From Albula goreensis (Eukaryota > Chordata > Actinopteri > Albuliformes > Albulidae), in contig CM040764.1 in NCBI GenBank assembly GCA_022829145.1, forward strand, positions 2,131,552 to 2,195,551: a stretch of 64,000 nucleotides of DNA, written 5' to 3'. The position numbers were made by a program, and so were the translations under genes. Shown in pieces: positions 1 to 15,588 of this stretch. Numbering within the stretch: position 1 is the first letter of the stretch; each line of letters begins with the position of its first letter. Below the pieces are notes generated by a model. That model saw nothing but the letters and a program-made list of their open reading frames with translations. It ran no database searches and was not told the DNA's origin.

Positions 1-3571
<3,571 letters not shown>

Positions 3572-3687
3572 TCAACATAAAGGGGGTGTGGGGGTGGAGG
3601 GCGTTAGCAGAGAATGGCTTTGCATGTTCTAGTGTGGTGCAGCCTCCATGGGACCATAGATATACATAATATATATATAATAATTAA

Positions 3688-3740
3688 TATTTACATTACC
3701 TTTGACAAATATTCCCATCCACAGCAACTTACAAACAAGC
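3688..3740 (-). repeat. Degraded L2-type LINE/SINE 3' tail
   Basis: On the plus strand the order is ttacattacctttgac, then a 'tattcccatcca' block, then caacttacaa. This matches the layout of better copies at 17308 and 26868, namely a (TTACA) tail, a GGATA-loop hairpin and an ACTTACA block, read in the minus direction. The copy is diverged and has no intact head. Confidence 0.45.
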
Positions 3741-3942
3741 GCATATAAAAAGTCTGAGCAGTTTTAGAACTGGGAAGTTGATTAATTCACAAACAAATCT
3801 AGTCAACAGCAATGAGAAGTTTTTAAAAATAGCTTATATAATATATGGAGTTAAGGTAATATTTTAAAGTTTCAAGACTTCCTGGGAGACATTCCAGCTT
3901 CCCATCTGGTTGTGAGAGGATGTTAGAGGTGGAACATTTCAC

Positions 3943-3965
3943 AAAAAAAAAAAAAAAAAAAAAAA
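3943..3965 (+). repeat. Poly(A) tract, 23 bases
   Basis: This is an uninterrupted run of A. It could be the tail of a retroposed copy, but I see no recognisable element beside it. Confidence 0.9.
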
Positions 3966-4292
3966 CATTCAAAACAAGTTCTGGCAATTTCAAAAAACAG
4001 CATGTCAGCAATAAACAATGTAAGGAAAATGACCTTGCTCTATTTATCAAAGAATGACTGTCAGGTTCAATTCAGGAAGTTATGGATATGTCTAATGCTA
4101 TGAATAACTGCTCTCATGAGTCTTAGGGTTCATCACGCCTCACTGCTCTGTCACTAACACAGACTTAAGAATGAATCCAGCGAAGATCAAACGCAGCTTT
4201 CTCTTTCTCTCTCGCCGAACTCTGTGTGAAAATATTCCCTCCTGCAGTTCACACAAAGGGCACAGAAAGACACAGATGTGCAGGTGAATTAC

Positions 4293-4600
4293 AATAAAGC
4301 ACAGTATCTCACCAGGACTAAAATCTGTGCAGCCAGGGCAGATCTACTGCAGGCATGTGATTTAGCGTGGTCTAAGTACTGCGCAACAGGTCGCACTGGG
4401 ACTAAGGGCTGCGCAGCTGGGGCAGAACAACTGCAGGCATATGCTTTGGTATGGTCTAATCACTGTGTGGCAGGTCACACTGGGATGAATGACTTTGCAG
4501 CTGGGGCTGATGCATTGTGGGAAATACACTTTAGCATGGTCTAATCACTGCGCAGCAGGTCACACTTGGACTAGTTGCTGCGCATCTGGGGCAGATAGAA
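4293..4600 (+). repeat. Degenerate tandem repeat, 84-85 bp period, about 3.5 copies
   Basis: The block atggtctaatcactgcgcag, caggtcacactgg recurs with aggtcrcac at 4388, 4472 and 4557 (spacing 84 and 85). Each unit also contains ctgcgcagctggggcaga and ctgcaggcat(a/g)tg. Because 84 is a multiple of three, one plus-strand frame (4278-4544) stays open and would give a 28-residue periodic peptide. There is no start context or homology supporting translation, and it lies in an intron. Confidence 0.85.
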
Positions 4601-5504
4601 TGCAGTAGGGAACGCCTGTTTATGATAAGATGTTTTTGTTTGTATATTCTCCCGATTTTGAGATGTCTATTTCCAGAGCGTCTGTGCTGGAGGCTGCTAC
4701 CTGCCCTGTCACGGTTCAGGAGTGTGCGAACAAGCATCGCTCTCTCCACCAAAAGACGCGCTGTCAACCCACTGCTTCTTTCTGCGGCACAGTATGCAGG
4801 CTGAGCGGGCGCTGCGCAGTGAGCTGGAGGAGGACATTCCATGCACAGCTGGTGCAGACATGTCCTGAAGACCTAACCCTGTTATTAAGTTCTAATTTGG
4901 TCACGACGGTTATTTTCACAGATCACCCATCCTCGCCAAATCACCTCAAAGAGTCATAATTCACATTTTGCCCTTCCAAAATTTATTCTGACCTCAGTTT
5001 TCAACAAATGATTCATCTAAAACTATAAAATTATGTATTTTAATTGAGCGATTTTTCTTTTTTTTTCCAATATACCAGTTGTCTTCAGTACAAATCATAC
5101 TTTGCAGCATTTTAATTATACTTTACTTTGTACTTCTTTCCTCAGCCACCACGACCAACCACTGGGTCAAGTTTGACCCAGACAGTGTACCCTGTTGGTG
5201 TAGCGATGAAGTAAAAACAATACACTTGGTGGAATAGTTAGCCTCAGCTAGCGGAATCGGTCTGGATTCAGCATTATTTTCACTCTTCTGAGTCGTGCCT
5301 GCTTATTGGACAACAGATTAAGCCGCTCGCAGTACCACACGGGGGGGTGTATGTGGTTCTGATGAAGGGTCTGCACTGTTGGCTCTTACCTTTCTTCTCC
5401 TGCATTACAGACAGCTGCTAAACTGGAAGGAGCAAATGGCCCATGATGTTAAACAAAGACACTCTCTGGGTATATATAACATGAATATACAATACAGCTA
5501 TGGA

Positions 5505-5675
5505 GACTCACTCTGAATCTGAGACACACTTGAACAGACTCACTGATTCACAGGCAGTTTAACTGACTCACTGAGTCTGAGATTCTGTTAAACTGCCTCA
5601 CTGATTCAAAGACACAGTTAAACAGGCTATAACTGAATCACAGTTAAACAGACTCCCTGGGCCAAAGACACAGTT
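5505..5675 (+). repeat. Degenerate repeats related to the 30-bp array downstream
   Basis: Imperfect copies of gactcactgattcaaagaca followed by cagttaaac recur about every 30 bases. They share the core cag(t/g)(g/t)ttaaac(a/t)gac with the cleaner array at 5968-6095, so the two probably had a common origin. Confidence 0.6.
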
Positions 5676-5967
5676 AGGTAGACATATTGTAAATTTATGT
5701 AGTGTACTTTGTAATCTTACTTTTGTACACTATCATGTATAATTAGTATTAATTTCCATAAACATTCAAACCAGTCAGTTTAAACACTATGCTGGTTACA
5801 GTGGGATTCAGTGTGTTTAATGTTTTTGAAATTCCACATAAAATATGTCTGAAATTATGACATATTTAAAAAATCTGAGTACCTTCAGCTATGTTTTAAG
5901 GAGACTTGGGTCACAGATATATCACAGATACCACTCATTGGTTGGGAACCACTAGTGTATGAGTCTA

Positions 5968-6095
5968 AGACTCATGAATCTCAGACAGAGTTAAACAAAC
6001 ACGGTGAATCTCAGACAGGGTTAAACAGACACAGTGAATCTCAGACAGGGTTAAACAGACACGGTGACTCTCAGACAGGGTTAAACAAACACAGG
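5968..6095 (+). repeat. 30-bp tandem repeat, four copies
   Basis: The unit gtgaatctcagacagggtta, aacagacaca repeats with a strict 30-bp spacing (for example at 6001 and 6031) with few substitutions. It has no coding character. Confidence 0.9.
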
Positions 6096-6232
6096 TAAGC
6101 TACATGCATGTGATCATTCACCAAAATCATAACAAGGACAATTTCATGAGTTTTTCGCCTGTTCAGACCAGTGGAAAAGATGAGATTTGTACTATAAACC
6201 AAGTCACTTCAAACTGCCAACGTAAACATATA

Positions 6233-6346
6233 CAGTAAAATGTCCAGTGTTCTTTTAACTCTAATAGTTCATATGAGCCCAGTGTAGATCTGCTGGGCTT
6301 CTTATAACACTGTCAGAGTTAAATCAACACTGGACAAATCACTTTG
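6233..6346. mobile_element. Short palindromic MITE with TA target duplication (Tc1/mariner-like)
   Basis: The left end reads CAGTAAAATGTCCAGTGTTC then TTTTAACTCTAATAG; the reverse complement of the right end reads CAAAGTGATTTGTCCAGTGT then TGATTTAACTCTGACAG. The inverted repeats match over about 30 bases with a small offset, and TA flanks both sides (6231-6232 and 6347-6348). At 114 bp it has no coding capacity. The TA duplication and size suggest a Tc1/mariner-type non-autonomous element. Confidence 0.75.
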
Positions 6347-7493
6347 TAGCCATAGAGACCGCTAATGAGATGATCACGTGAAGCACTGTACCCTTCATTT
6401 CAGAAACTGTGAGTCGCTCTCTCTCTTTCTCTCTCTCTCACAGTGTATCGATCTCTGGTCTTACTGTTGGTTAAGTGCTCATTATGAGGTAAGCTCGCTG
6501 TCTCACGCCTTGTTGGTCGGGCTTGTTGGCACGGAGTGAATAGACTGATTTAGCAACACGCACATTCGCCTCTCTGGCTGTTTGCATTGATCTGCTGTAA
6601 ATCCGCACACCACAGCCTGTCTCGGCATACCAAACGCGGTGGATCGAGAAAGCTACCGACAGCGCTAATCCTTCGCCTCTCTCTCCCCGCCCCACAATGC
6701 AGTCATAAAAGCACAGTCAGCCACACACGCGCAATTAATTACTGCGCTTTTTCCCCCCTCTCTTTTAGGGAAGCTTATATATTTTCGCTCACGACCACAA
6801 CTTCGTTTTCTCTGTGCGTATTTTATGCCGTGCGCTGGATCACTACGGTGCGTTTAAGGGCGCATAAAGCCAGGCCTGGCGCGCTTTGTGCTTGGGTGCT
6901 GAGTGGTATAGCTGGCTCTCGTCCTGAGCTGATAAGAACTCCCCCACCCCCCACCATGCTGGAAACAGAGGAAATGTAAAGATAAAAACAGGCCTCGGCC
7001 TGGCTCCCGCATGGGTTGGTATTCAGGTCCTGTTTTTGTGAAGTCCACACTGTTTGTACTTCCTGAGTCTCTCCCTCCAGCACAGATCCACTGAGCGCTA
7101 TACATAGCTTTAAAGAGCCGTGGTGGGCTGTGCTTGGCCATTCGTGTGTGAGAGCTGCTGGGAGCTGCTTTAGTCCTCTTTCTGTGGATCTCCTTCACAC
7201 ACACACGGTAGTAAGAGCTGGAGTGTATCCATAAATACGTCAATGCCTGTGGCTACTGGAGCAGGCATAAGGTTGATGTGTAAGAGGCAGCTGAACATGT
7301 GAACACTAGGTGAGCGTGTGTGTGTGTGGCAGGTAAATGTGTGCGGGAGTGTATGTATCAGCTGAGAGTGTGTGTGCGTACTATAGGTGAGAGTGTGTGT
7401 GGACCAGAGCTCTCTCCACTCATAAGTTGAATGTGGAAAAGCGTGTGTGTTGCGTTTGACTGTTCGTGTGGGCGTGGATGGGGCAGGGTTTAC

Positions 7494-8134
7494 CTGGCCA
7501 GGTACTGGCCGGAGGAGAGCACCTCGTGCTTGTTGGGCTTGTCGTAGCAGTTCACCATGTTCTGGATGAGAGCCAGGTCGGGCCGCAGGTCGGTCGCCCG
7601 GGTGACGGTGCGGCCGAGCAGCTGCAGCGCATCGCGGATGTAGAAGTGCAGCGGCTTGCGATCCACTTCGCCGTAGGCCAGGAGGCCCGCTGGGCCGCCG
7701 ATGGAGTGCAGCGCATCCGGGCTGAGTGGGTTACCCAGAATCCATTGTGTGGTGGGGAGGGTAGGACCGAGCTGGTCCGCCATGCGCAGAACCGATGCCA
7801 CGCACTGCGGCTCGGCACCAAAGACCAGCACGACGGCCCTCGGGGCCCGCGGGGGCCCCAGGTGCTCCAGCAGGAAGTCCGTCACCTCCGTTTCCTCCCC
7901 GCCTCCCTGCTGCACCGTGTCCTGTGATAGGTTGAGGGTGGCCTGCAGTCGCCAGCGGGCCCCGCCCCTGACGCCGCCCCTTTGCCTCAGCAGCTGCAGC
8001 ACGCCCGCCTCCTCCCGCCCGCCGCACATCAGGGCCACACCCTCCGGCCACCCGCCCTGCTCCAGCACCGACAGCAGCAGCTCCGCCACCCCCGACGGGG
8101 GCGTCCGCGTCGTCATCTGCAGGTGGAACCTGTT
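7494..8134 (-). CDS. grin3b: grin3b coding exon 2: remainder of the amino-terminal domain
   Basis: This exon spans 641 nt, about residues 153-365 of the GluN3B-like protein. A pyrimidine-rich acceptor (ctccctcctgcag) precedes AAC AGG TTC CAC CTG CAG, which encodes NRFHLQ, the counterpart of the NPFHLQ/NPLHLQ motif of mammalian GluN3. Further on, the protein shows the family pattern of a bilobed periplasmic-binding-protein-like amino-terminal domain, including TTQWILGNPLSPDAL, GPAGLLAYGEV, the IRDALQLLGRTV helix, NMVNCYD, and SSGQYLAR at the end. This domain controls assembly and surface expression in the family. The donor is GCCAG|GTAAAC at 7494, leaving two bases of an Arg codon that exon 3 completes with G. 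The reading frame is open throughout. The coding GC content is far above that of the flanking introns. Confidence 0.9.
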
Positions 8135-9049
8135 CTGCAGGAGGGAGAGAGGAGAGGCACAATAAGGGTAATCGCCAGCCTGACCTTGAGCCGTCTGCCG
8201 AACTGACCACTATGGCGTTTACAAAACCCACAAGCAAACAGGCCTAACCTCCGCTCAGTACTGCATAGAATGAACCCATTAAGGAAACCCATGAGTGAGT
8301 GAGCGATGGGTGAGCAAATAAGCGAGCGAGTGAGATTGTTTAAAGACTCACACCGCGTTCTGCTTGGCTTATCGTGTCTCCGATACTCTGGAAGTTACCA
8401 TAACCGTCTCGTTGTGAGGAGACAGCCAAAGGTGCGAAAATGGTTTCTCAGCGCGATGAAACAATCGCAAGCAATTACGGGTGAGAGACATTCCGCCCGC
8501 AAGTTCCGCACGGCTGCACAGCAACCGTCAGCGGCTCAGCAGATCAACAGTCAGTGGCACGTTCTCTTAAGCAGTGGATGTTCAAAATGCTCCGTAAGCA
8601 GTTGCGAATACACAGACCGATACGGCGCGGTTACATACGGCCCTCAGATCGTGCACGTGCCCGCGGCTAGGAAAACGACATTTTCAGGACTTTATTGTAT
8701 TCGGAAAGCACACCCAAGACATTTGCAAAAGTTTACCATTTGCATAAACCGTTTGTTATATATGAATTAGCGGACACAGCACTGTATAACAACATCAATT
8801 ATATTCGGTATACATATTTAATAAAACATCAATGAGTAACCTTTATCTGTAATTAGGAATTAATTAGCAGGAACACTCAAAAGGTCACTTACTTCAATCC
8901 TAAGGGCATAATGAACAGTCATATCATACCGCTGGTGACACAGACCAACAAGCACATGGAAAATAACTCCAGGCACCCAGAGAGAGGGAAAGCAGGAAGC
9001 ATCCTGATTGGACAGCGAACACTTTGATCTTTCACCCCTCATCTCATGA

Positions 9050-9240
9050 CATTCTTCATTGGCAAACCTGCAGGTTCCCATCTGACCAGCAGGGGTCAGT
9101 AGAGAGCAACGGGACTAATGGGTTTATCCAGCTTACTGGCTGCTTTTCTCGGGAGAGGGTAAGCCGATTGTCGCCCCGCCAATGCGGACCAGCGGTCTTT
9201 AACGCTGTAACTGGGACTCAAACTGACAGTTGTGTTATGC
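9050..9240 (-). repeat. Degraded tRNA-derived SINE copy (family A)
   Basis: The blocks ctgaccagcaggggtcagta, gagagcaac and gctgtaactgggactcaaac resemble ctgaccaggagtgggcgcta, gagagcaat and gctgggacttgaacac in the copy at 45030. A B-box-like GTTTGAGTCCC is present on the minus strand. The ends are not defined. Confidence 0.45.
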
Positions 9241-9249
9241 CATTACGAA

Positions 9250-11480
9250 ATTGTCACAAACAAAACCCAAAATGGAGATGGACTGCTACCTGGCAAGAGC
9301 TGCAACTACAAAATACCTACCTTAGAAATGCCAGTCCGGGGAAAAGATGTTATGACTATATGTGTCTGGCTCTGGTCATCATTTAGTCTAATGCATGCAG
9401 CAACATTGAAATCTGTATGTAGAATTCTACTTTTCAAAAAGTGACATTAGGGCAAAAGTGAACTTAACTTCCCTGGGGAGCACAGTGAAAATGCATTATA
9501 AATGCATTACCAGATACGGTTACCATAATGTGCTCTGCCAACAGCTGTGGATGGCTATGGGCGATAAATTCCTGACAGTGTGTCTACCTGGTACCCAAAG
9601 TGGAAACAAAAGTGTGTCATAGACACTTCTGTACAAGAGGTAATACAGAAAGTCACACACAACTGCAAACACTGACTTCATTGATGTTAAAAGGCCCTTT
9701 TCCCATTACTCTCTCTGTTGGATCAAAGGCCCTTTTTCTCTTTCATTCCACCCACCCTAGACCTGCAGGAGATGGGAAAACCCACGCTTCTTTAACATTA
9801 CACGACCATTTCCTGTGTGACCTCACACTTCTGGAGAAAAAAAATTCAGTGCATGAGTTTAAAATAGCACATAAGGATTCAGTAAGGCGCATAGCAACAG
9901 AGCGCCAGACTGGAATCACCTGAGACAGAGAGTGCGTTGTTCGCATCGTAACTGAGGAAAAAAATGGATTGAACCGAATTTCAGATGACATCCCTTGTGT
10001 GTTGAGTTGGTATGTAAAATTTGTTGATTTGAGATTTGTTGAGAACTGGTTAAAATATGTCACTCCAAAAATCTGTTTTAAGAATCAGTGTCGTTCAACT
10101 GTTTCCTTATAACCGCATATATAAGGCTAATGTAAGAAAACCGACAACAGGAAGTTCCAGTCTTGCTTTGAACACAAATACCATGGCATTAGTGTCACAT
10201 GGAGACGTAACTGTTATGTACGTGCCCAAGTAATCTCCGGCCTGCAGCCTCCGGTGCGGAGCTGTTTGAAAAGGCTGACAGCGGGATGGAGAGCAGCAGC
10301 AGGCCGTGAGTTTCTCCGGTTACGGAATACCTGTGTGAGCAGAAAACCGAAACATCGTGGAGACCACCGGCACGTCGCTGCTTCATCTTCACTCTTTCAT
10401 GCGTCATCCATTCATCTCCCCAGTGTGACCACTCCTGTGAGCAGCTTAGACTGTTACTGAATTTTTTTTTGTCTCTGGCGGGAGGGTGGTGTAATCGTTG
10501 TGGCGCTTTGTCCTACATTTTGACTTAATATGTTGCACCCGTTCCTTCACTTCACAGTCGCCAAGACTATAAACGAATCAGTGTATCGCTTGCAAAATTA
10601 TTGTGAAATAAAGAAAAAACAGTAGTTTAGGAGAGTCAAAGCTCAATGTTATCAAAGAGAAGGCCATTGCAGGTTTATTGTAGGAGTACTGACCTTCATG
10701 TTTTGGTACAATACTTATTAATCTTTCATTAGAGAAAAAATTGTACAAGTAGGTGATGTTAACAAGGCATACATGCACTTTAAGGGCTGGCTGAGAAAGG
10801 AACTGAGTAAGCTGTGAGAGGCCGACAGACGGGGAAAGAGAAGCTGACAAACTGTCTTCCCATCAATTTTATAAACACTCTGCATGATTTAAATTTATTG
10901 ATTTGCGTGTATTCGTGAAATAGACACTAAGCCAGCACCACTTACAGATTAATACATACCATAAATTTATATGAACAGCTGTATATATAGAAACCTGTAG
11001 TCTATAACACAGTTGAAAGGTAAGTACCATTACATAAAATGACACTCTCATAAACATGTTGTCAATCACAAACTACCTTGCATTAAATTACGACCATTTA
11101 GCCACGTGCTGTTATCCAGACTGACCTACAAAATGAAGTACATATTGTGAGTACATTCAGACAGGATACAGTGAGTATAAAATGATTTAAGACAGTATCA
11201 CACTGAAAGGAACATTTTGAACCAAGTCACTAGAAGTGCTGTAACAGCAATCAGACATTGAAGTGGCTGTAAAGATCTGGCTGGCATTCAGTAGAACACT
11301 GGACAGTGCCAGAGGAAAGGGAATCTGGGTTCAGGGAACAGGACCTCAGTCTGGGCTGAATTACTCAACGCTTAAGATGTGTTTGTTTACAGAGCAGCCG
11401 TACGGCAACATGTCAGCCCCAGTATTCCTATAGTCTGTACATGCAGAGACAGACACTGCTGTAATTAGGCTAAGACAAGA
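9250..11480. other. Intronic stretch with no recognised feature
   Basis: This is AT-rich to mixed composition sequence. Short open frames at 9600-9923, 9743-10063 and 10254-10460 overlap on opposite strands and match nothing I know. A possible eroded L2-type tail lies near 11094-11135 (atttagccacgtgctgttat, ccagactgacctaca). Confidence 0.6.
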
Positions 11481-11484
11481 CTGA

Positions 11485-11703
11485 CTCACACAAACACACA
11501 TACAAACACACACACACATACTCATACCCACACATACACAGACTCATACCCACAATCTTACTCACACCTACACACACACACACGTACTCATACCCACACA
11601 TACACACACTCATACCCACAATCTTACTCACACCTACACACACACACACACACGTACTCATACCCACACATACACACACTCATACCCACAATCTTACTCA
11701 CAC

Positions 11704-11737
<34 letters not shown>

Positions 11738-11925
11738 ACTCATACCCACACATACACACACTCATACCCACAATCTTACTCACACATGCACAACACACAC
11801 ACACACACTCTCTCTCTCTCTCTCTCACGTGCGCGCGCACACACACACACACTCATATCCACACTCTCATGCTCACATACACACACACACATTCACACAG
11901 ACACGCGCACACACCCAATTAATAT
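11485..11925 (+). repeat. Compound CA-rich satellite with higher-order units
   Basis: CA runs alternate with the block cgtactcatacccacacata, cacacactcatacccacaat, cttactcacaccta. The block starts at about 11583, 11654 and 11735, spacings of 71 and 81, with the difference due to the CA run length. A short (TC) run and a GCGCGC step follow at 11812-11840. Confidence 0.9.
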
Positions 11926-12055
11926 GAGAGCATTAGTCTACATAAGCTGCATTAACTCTGCATTAGCTCTGAGTCATTACATTCCACACCAGCACTATTC
12001 CTATGTTACCAGTGTTTGCTCTGCATCCAATTTTCATAACCACGTCATCCTTTAA

Positions 12056-14040
12056 CACTAGAACCGCCATGGGGTAAATTTTACCCATGCCGGTTTTTCA
12101 TTTGCACATAACTATTTTTTAATAAAATATTGAAATCCCCTAGCTTTTGACTTTTCCAAAAATTATGTTGTGTTGCACTCCCTATTGTTAAATATACCCA
12201 AGATAAATCCAGATTGAAAACACAGGCATTTATACCAATAACCGCCATAGGGTAAAATTTACACGTATATAAAAATGCATTTATTTTCGTGTGTTTACGT
12301 TTAAGCATTCTAGGTTGCTAGGCAACGGCATCCGTCACAGCGTGTGATCTGAACACCACATCGTCGAGTCATTCGTAACAGCTTACGATGGATAAGAGAC
12401 AGACAGAGATTCACGGATGTCAAAAAGGCATTAGGCCTACGAACTGAAATGAGCAATGGCGAGTCTGATGGTGGGGCGATATCAGGACTGGGTGGCGTGT
12501 CCTGGGTTGGCTCTATATCTGGACGATGATCCAGAGCCTTGGAGAAAAGTGAGGCGGATCGACCCTCCGCTTCAGGACAGGTCAACAACAGCACTTGCAG
12601 AAGGTAAGCATGACTAAACTTTGCATGTCATGTCTATGTGTATAAACATAAACCTATACAGCTATAAAATAGCTTTTGCCTTCATGGCTTGACATAATAA
12701 TGATATGATACGTATGAGTATTTTTGAAGTAGGCCAAGTCTAAAGTATTTCTCTCTTATTATTCATGAGTTCGGTGCAGAGCCTTCACTACCAGAGATTG
12801 GGAAAGCTGGCACAGCATGGACTACCAATCAAGTCTGGCGGAGGCAGAGGGAGACAGCAAATCCAAAACGTTGTTAGAGAGTCGGCTGGCCCCACTCCAC
12901 ACGCAAGGCGTAACATTTGCGACAAACAGTCAGCGTTTTGACGTCCGTGCGATGGAGTCATGTTGTAGTAAAATCCGAGAATGTACAGTGGCTGAACCGT
13001 GCATGGAGAGTGACGAGAGAGAGCCTCCTGGGATCGTTCACTTACTGAGTTGAAGGCCTCCGTTGCATTACACTATGTGAGGGGTGCATACTGCGGGGAG
13101 AACGTTGAGATGGAACATTTCTGGCCTGAGCAATGGGGCAATATATTTTGTCGAGGAACCGGTCTCGGGAGACCACACGCCTCCTCCGCTTCGATAAGAA
13201 GGAGGCCCCGCGATGCCGGTTGACCACTGACAGGTTTGCGCCCATGACTGAAGTGTGAGAGAGATCCACACATAGCTGCATCGCCAGCAACAAACCAGGG
13301 CCGGACATTACCGCGGATGTACAGCCATTCCCGACTAAAGCGAAGTGCCGGTTCACGCAGTACGTGCCTAACAAGCCGGATAAAATCGGTATCAAGTTTT
13401 GGCTGGTAGCAGATGTTGACAGCAAATTCCTGTCGGATGGCACCGCATACCTAGATAAGGATGAAAGCAGGCTAGCTGCACAATACCTTGGAGAGAATGT
13501 GGTGCAGAAGTTGGTGGAGCCCACTTCTGTCCAAAAACACCAGCCTGGTAGGCACTGTCACACTGAACAAGAGGGGGCTCCCTCCATCTGTGCAAGGGAG
13601 AACGGAGCTTGTCGGTACCAATGTGCTAAAAGATGATGATGTCACAGTGACCGTGTACCAGTGCAAGCCCAGGAGAAATGACATCCTGAACACTCAGCAC
13701 CGGCGTGTGGGCATCTCCACGACAGCAAGAGGACGCCTGAGACAGCGACCTACTGGGACAAAACAAAAGTAGGGGTTTACATGCTCAACCAAATGGCTCG
13801 CCAATACTCTGTGAAAGGTTACTGTTAATAATAATCATAATAATAATAATAATTAATAATTATAACAAGAAGATACATAGCTTATAAAACAAGATGACGG
13901 AAACGCACGTGAAGATTAGACAAACTCATTTTATGACTTAAGACATTCATTTGTGAGGACAATGCCTTAATACAATGACAGAGTATATTTTTAGTACAGC
14001 CAGGCGCACGGGTAAATTTTACCCATTGGCAGTTTTAGGT
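12056..14040 (+). mobile_element. Degenerate piggyBac-family DNA transposon
   Basis: The left end follows an intact TTAA (12052-12055) and reads CACTAGAACCGCCATGGGGT, AAATTTTACCC. The reverse complement of the right end reads ACCTAAAACTGCCAATGGGT, AAAATTTACCC, so the terminal inverted repeats are clear. The right TTAA has decayed to ATAT. Inside lies a broken transposase of the PGBD4-like type. A second copy of the terminal motif (aaccgccatagggtaaaatt) sits at about 12240, an internal subterminal repeat. At nearly 2.0 kb the length is only slightly short of a complete element. Confidence 0.88.
12449..13820 (+). pseudogene. piggyBac (PGBD4-like) transposase, several frameshifts and deletions
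   Basis: Recognisable pieces occur in order across all three plus frames: DDDPEPWRKVRRIDPPLQDR (about 12517-12580), ELKAFVALHYVRGAY (about 13049), EMEHFWPEQWGNIF, LLRFDKKEAPRCRLTTDRFA, FPTKAKCRFTQYVPNKPDK and IGIKFWLVADVDSKFL (about 13327-13430), ENVVQKLVEP, KNTSLVGTV, and MARQYSVKG (about 13792). In this family three Asp residues catalyse cut-and-paste transposition. The first (ITADVQ) is still present, the segment carrying the second (usually TTDNFFTS) is deleted between LVEP and KNTSLVG, and the Asp residues expected before MARQYSVKG are Tyr and Asn. It is therefore inactive. Confidence 0.85.
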
Positions 14041-14421
14041 ATATTGGGCGGGTAATGTTCAGCACAGCAAATGCAAAGTTACACGTCTCATAAAACATTT
14101 AGCGGCGGCGGCTAGTCACACTGCAAACGCAGAAAACAATCTGCTTTTTTCTCCTCCCAGCTCCTCTCATCTTTGAAATGTTACACTTATCTCCCATTCA
14201 CAGCTGGCTTAAAAGTGAAATCTTCTGTTCTCTCACCCTTCATTTAAACCCTCCACATTCATCTGAGCGCACCCGCCCTCCCGTGCAGGGAGGGATGCTA
14301 ACACAGAGGCACTTACGCACTCACTTACACACAGACGCTACAGCAGGGGCTTATGCTCTCATGCACGGTTACCTAATGCACACGCATATGCGTTTAAAAC
14401 AAGCATGTACACCTGAACCTG

Positions 14422-14424
<3 letters not shown>

Positions 14425-14462
<38 letters not shown>
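14425..14462 (+). repeat. (CA)n microsatellite
   Basis: This is an uninterrupted CA dinucleotide run of about 38 bases. Confidence 0.95.
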
Positions 14463-14466
<4 letters not shown>

Positions 14467-14554
14467 TGCTTAAAGCAGGCATTTACCCACATTATGGCAT
14501 TTCGCAGGTAGTGTTACCCACTGTATACCCACTTACAAAGTCTGCATAGCTGTT

Positions 14555-14660
14555 GTTAACTCCTTGCTCAAGGGTACAACAGCAATGTCCCAACTGGGAA
14601 TCGAACCTGCAACCTTTAAGATTAAAAGTGCAGCTCCCTAACCTTTACACTGCCATCACT
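14555..14660 (-). repeat. Degraded tRNA-derived SINE head
   Basis: The plus strand has ctccttgctcaagggtacaa, cagcaatg, followed by gggaatcgaacctgcaacct. On the minus strand the latter is AGGTTGCAGGTTCGATTCCC, a clear B-box sequence, and the former matches the ttgctcaagggcccaacagc block of the SINE at 26868. No intact tail is seen. Confidence 0.6.
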
Positions 14661-15588
14661 ACACTTGCACTGATGTTTAAACATGTTTAAATACACCACT
14701 TGCACTCTCACTACCTAACTTTCAGTCCCTCTGGGGCTGAATTATGTTCCCAATAAGCTCAATCTGGCTTCTGTACCCAGATGTGGTGTCCTATCAGAGT
14801 GCTGCAGGCCCGGCACACTGTTGTTTGTCTGGCCTCGCGCCTGCAGTCAGTCCAGTTTGGGTGACCATTCCAGGGGTCTGGGGCCCGGGGCCCTCAGAGC
14901 ACTGAAAACACACCAGCCACCCCACAGCGGCACGGTCATCACAGATGGGAGACTCTCACTCTCACACTAACACAAAGAACAGGCACTCAGTTGCTCACAG
15001 AGATGCATGAAACGCACATATCCAAACTCATTCACAAGCTTAGACAGCACGCAGCAATGCTATTTGAATGCACCTACTGGCTTTATGCTTGATAAAGCCA
15101 TTGGGTTTATTTTACAATTGCTAGGAGTGTTCTGAACCACTTGAATGTCTTGTAAGTATGAAATCACTTCAGCCATTTTTATTTGGCATGGGAGTTTAAT
15201 TCAGGCTTTTTATTAACTATTAAAGTATGATTAGTTCTGGTTTTATGATGTTAAAAATAATGTTACATAGAAATAAATAATAAAGAGGGTTATACACTTG
15301 CTGTTAATTATTGAAGCATTTTGTCTGTTAATCAAGCAAACTAAATGAAAATAGTATGGCACAATTGAAAGATAATGCGTTTCAAGGCCCAGTTGTAGAT
15401 CCCACTGCAGACTAAAAGTACCGTTGTTTACGATAGGATACAGTTATTCACAATGCTAATTCAAATGCTGTATTATAATTCTATACACACAAAACTAATG
15501 CCAGTCAGTTCATCTAACTTAGGAAGTTAGCTGTGTACTACAGAACCACAATGGTAAATTAAGCTTTACGCTCAAAAGCATGTACAAG

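Noticed and set aside
7466-8237. Plus-strand and alternate minus-strand open frames over exon 2
   Set aside because: They are shadows of the amino-terminal-domain exon.
11485-11925. CRISPR-like regular spacing
   Set aside because: The repeated blocks are CA-rich satellite units with variable CA runs, in a vertebrate intron; there are no unique spacers.
13042-13693. Minus-strand open frames of up to 160 codons in the piggyBac element
   Set aside because: The plus strand carries the recognisable transposase pieces; the minus frames are antisense shadows.
14555-14660. tRNA gene based on a good B-box on the minus strand
   Set aside because: No matching acceptor stem or anticodon arm is present; the block aligns with SINE sequence elsewhere in the window.
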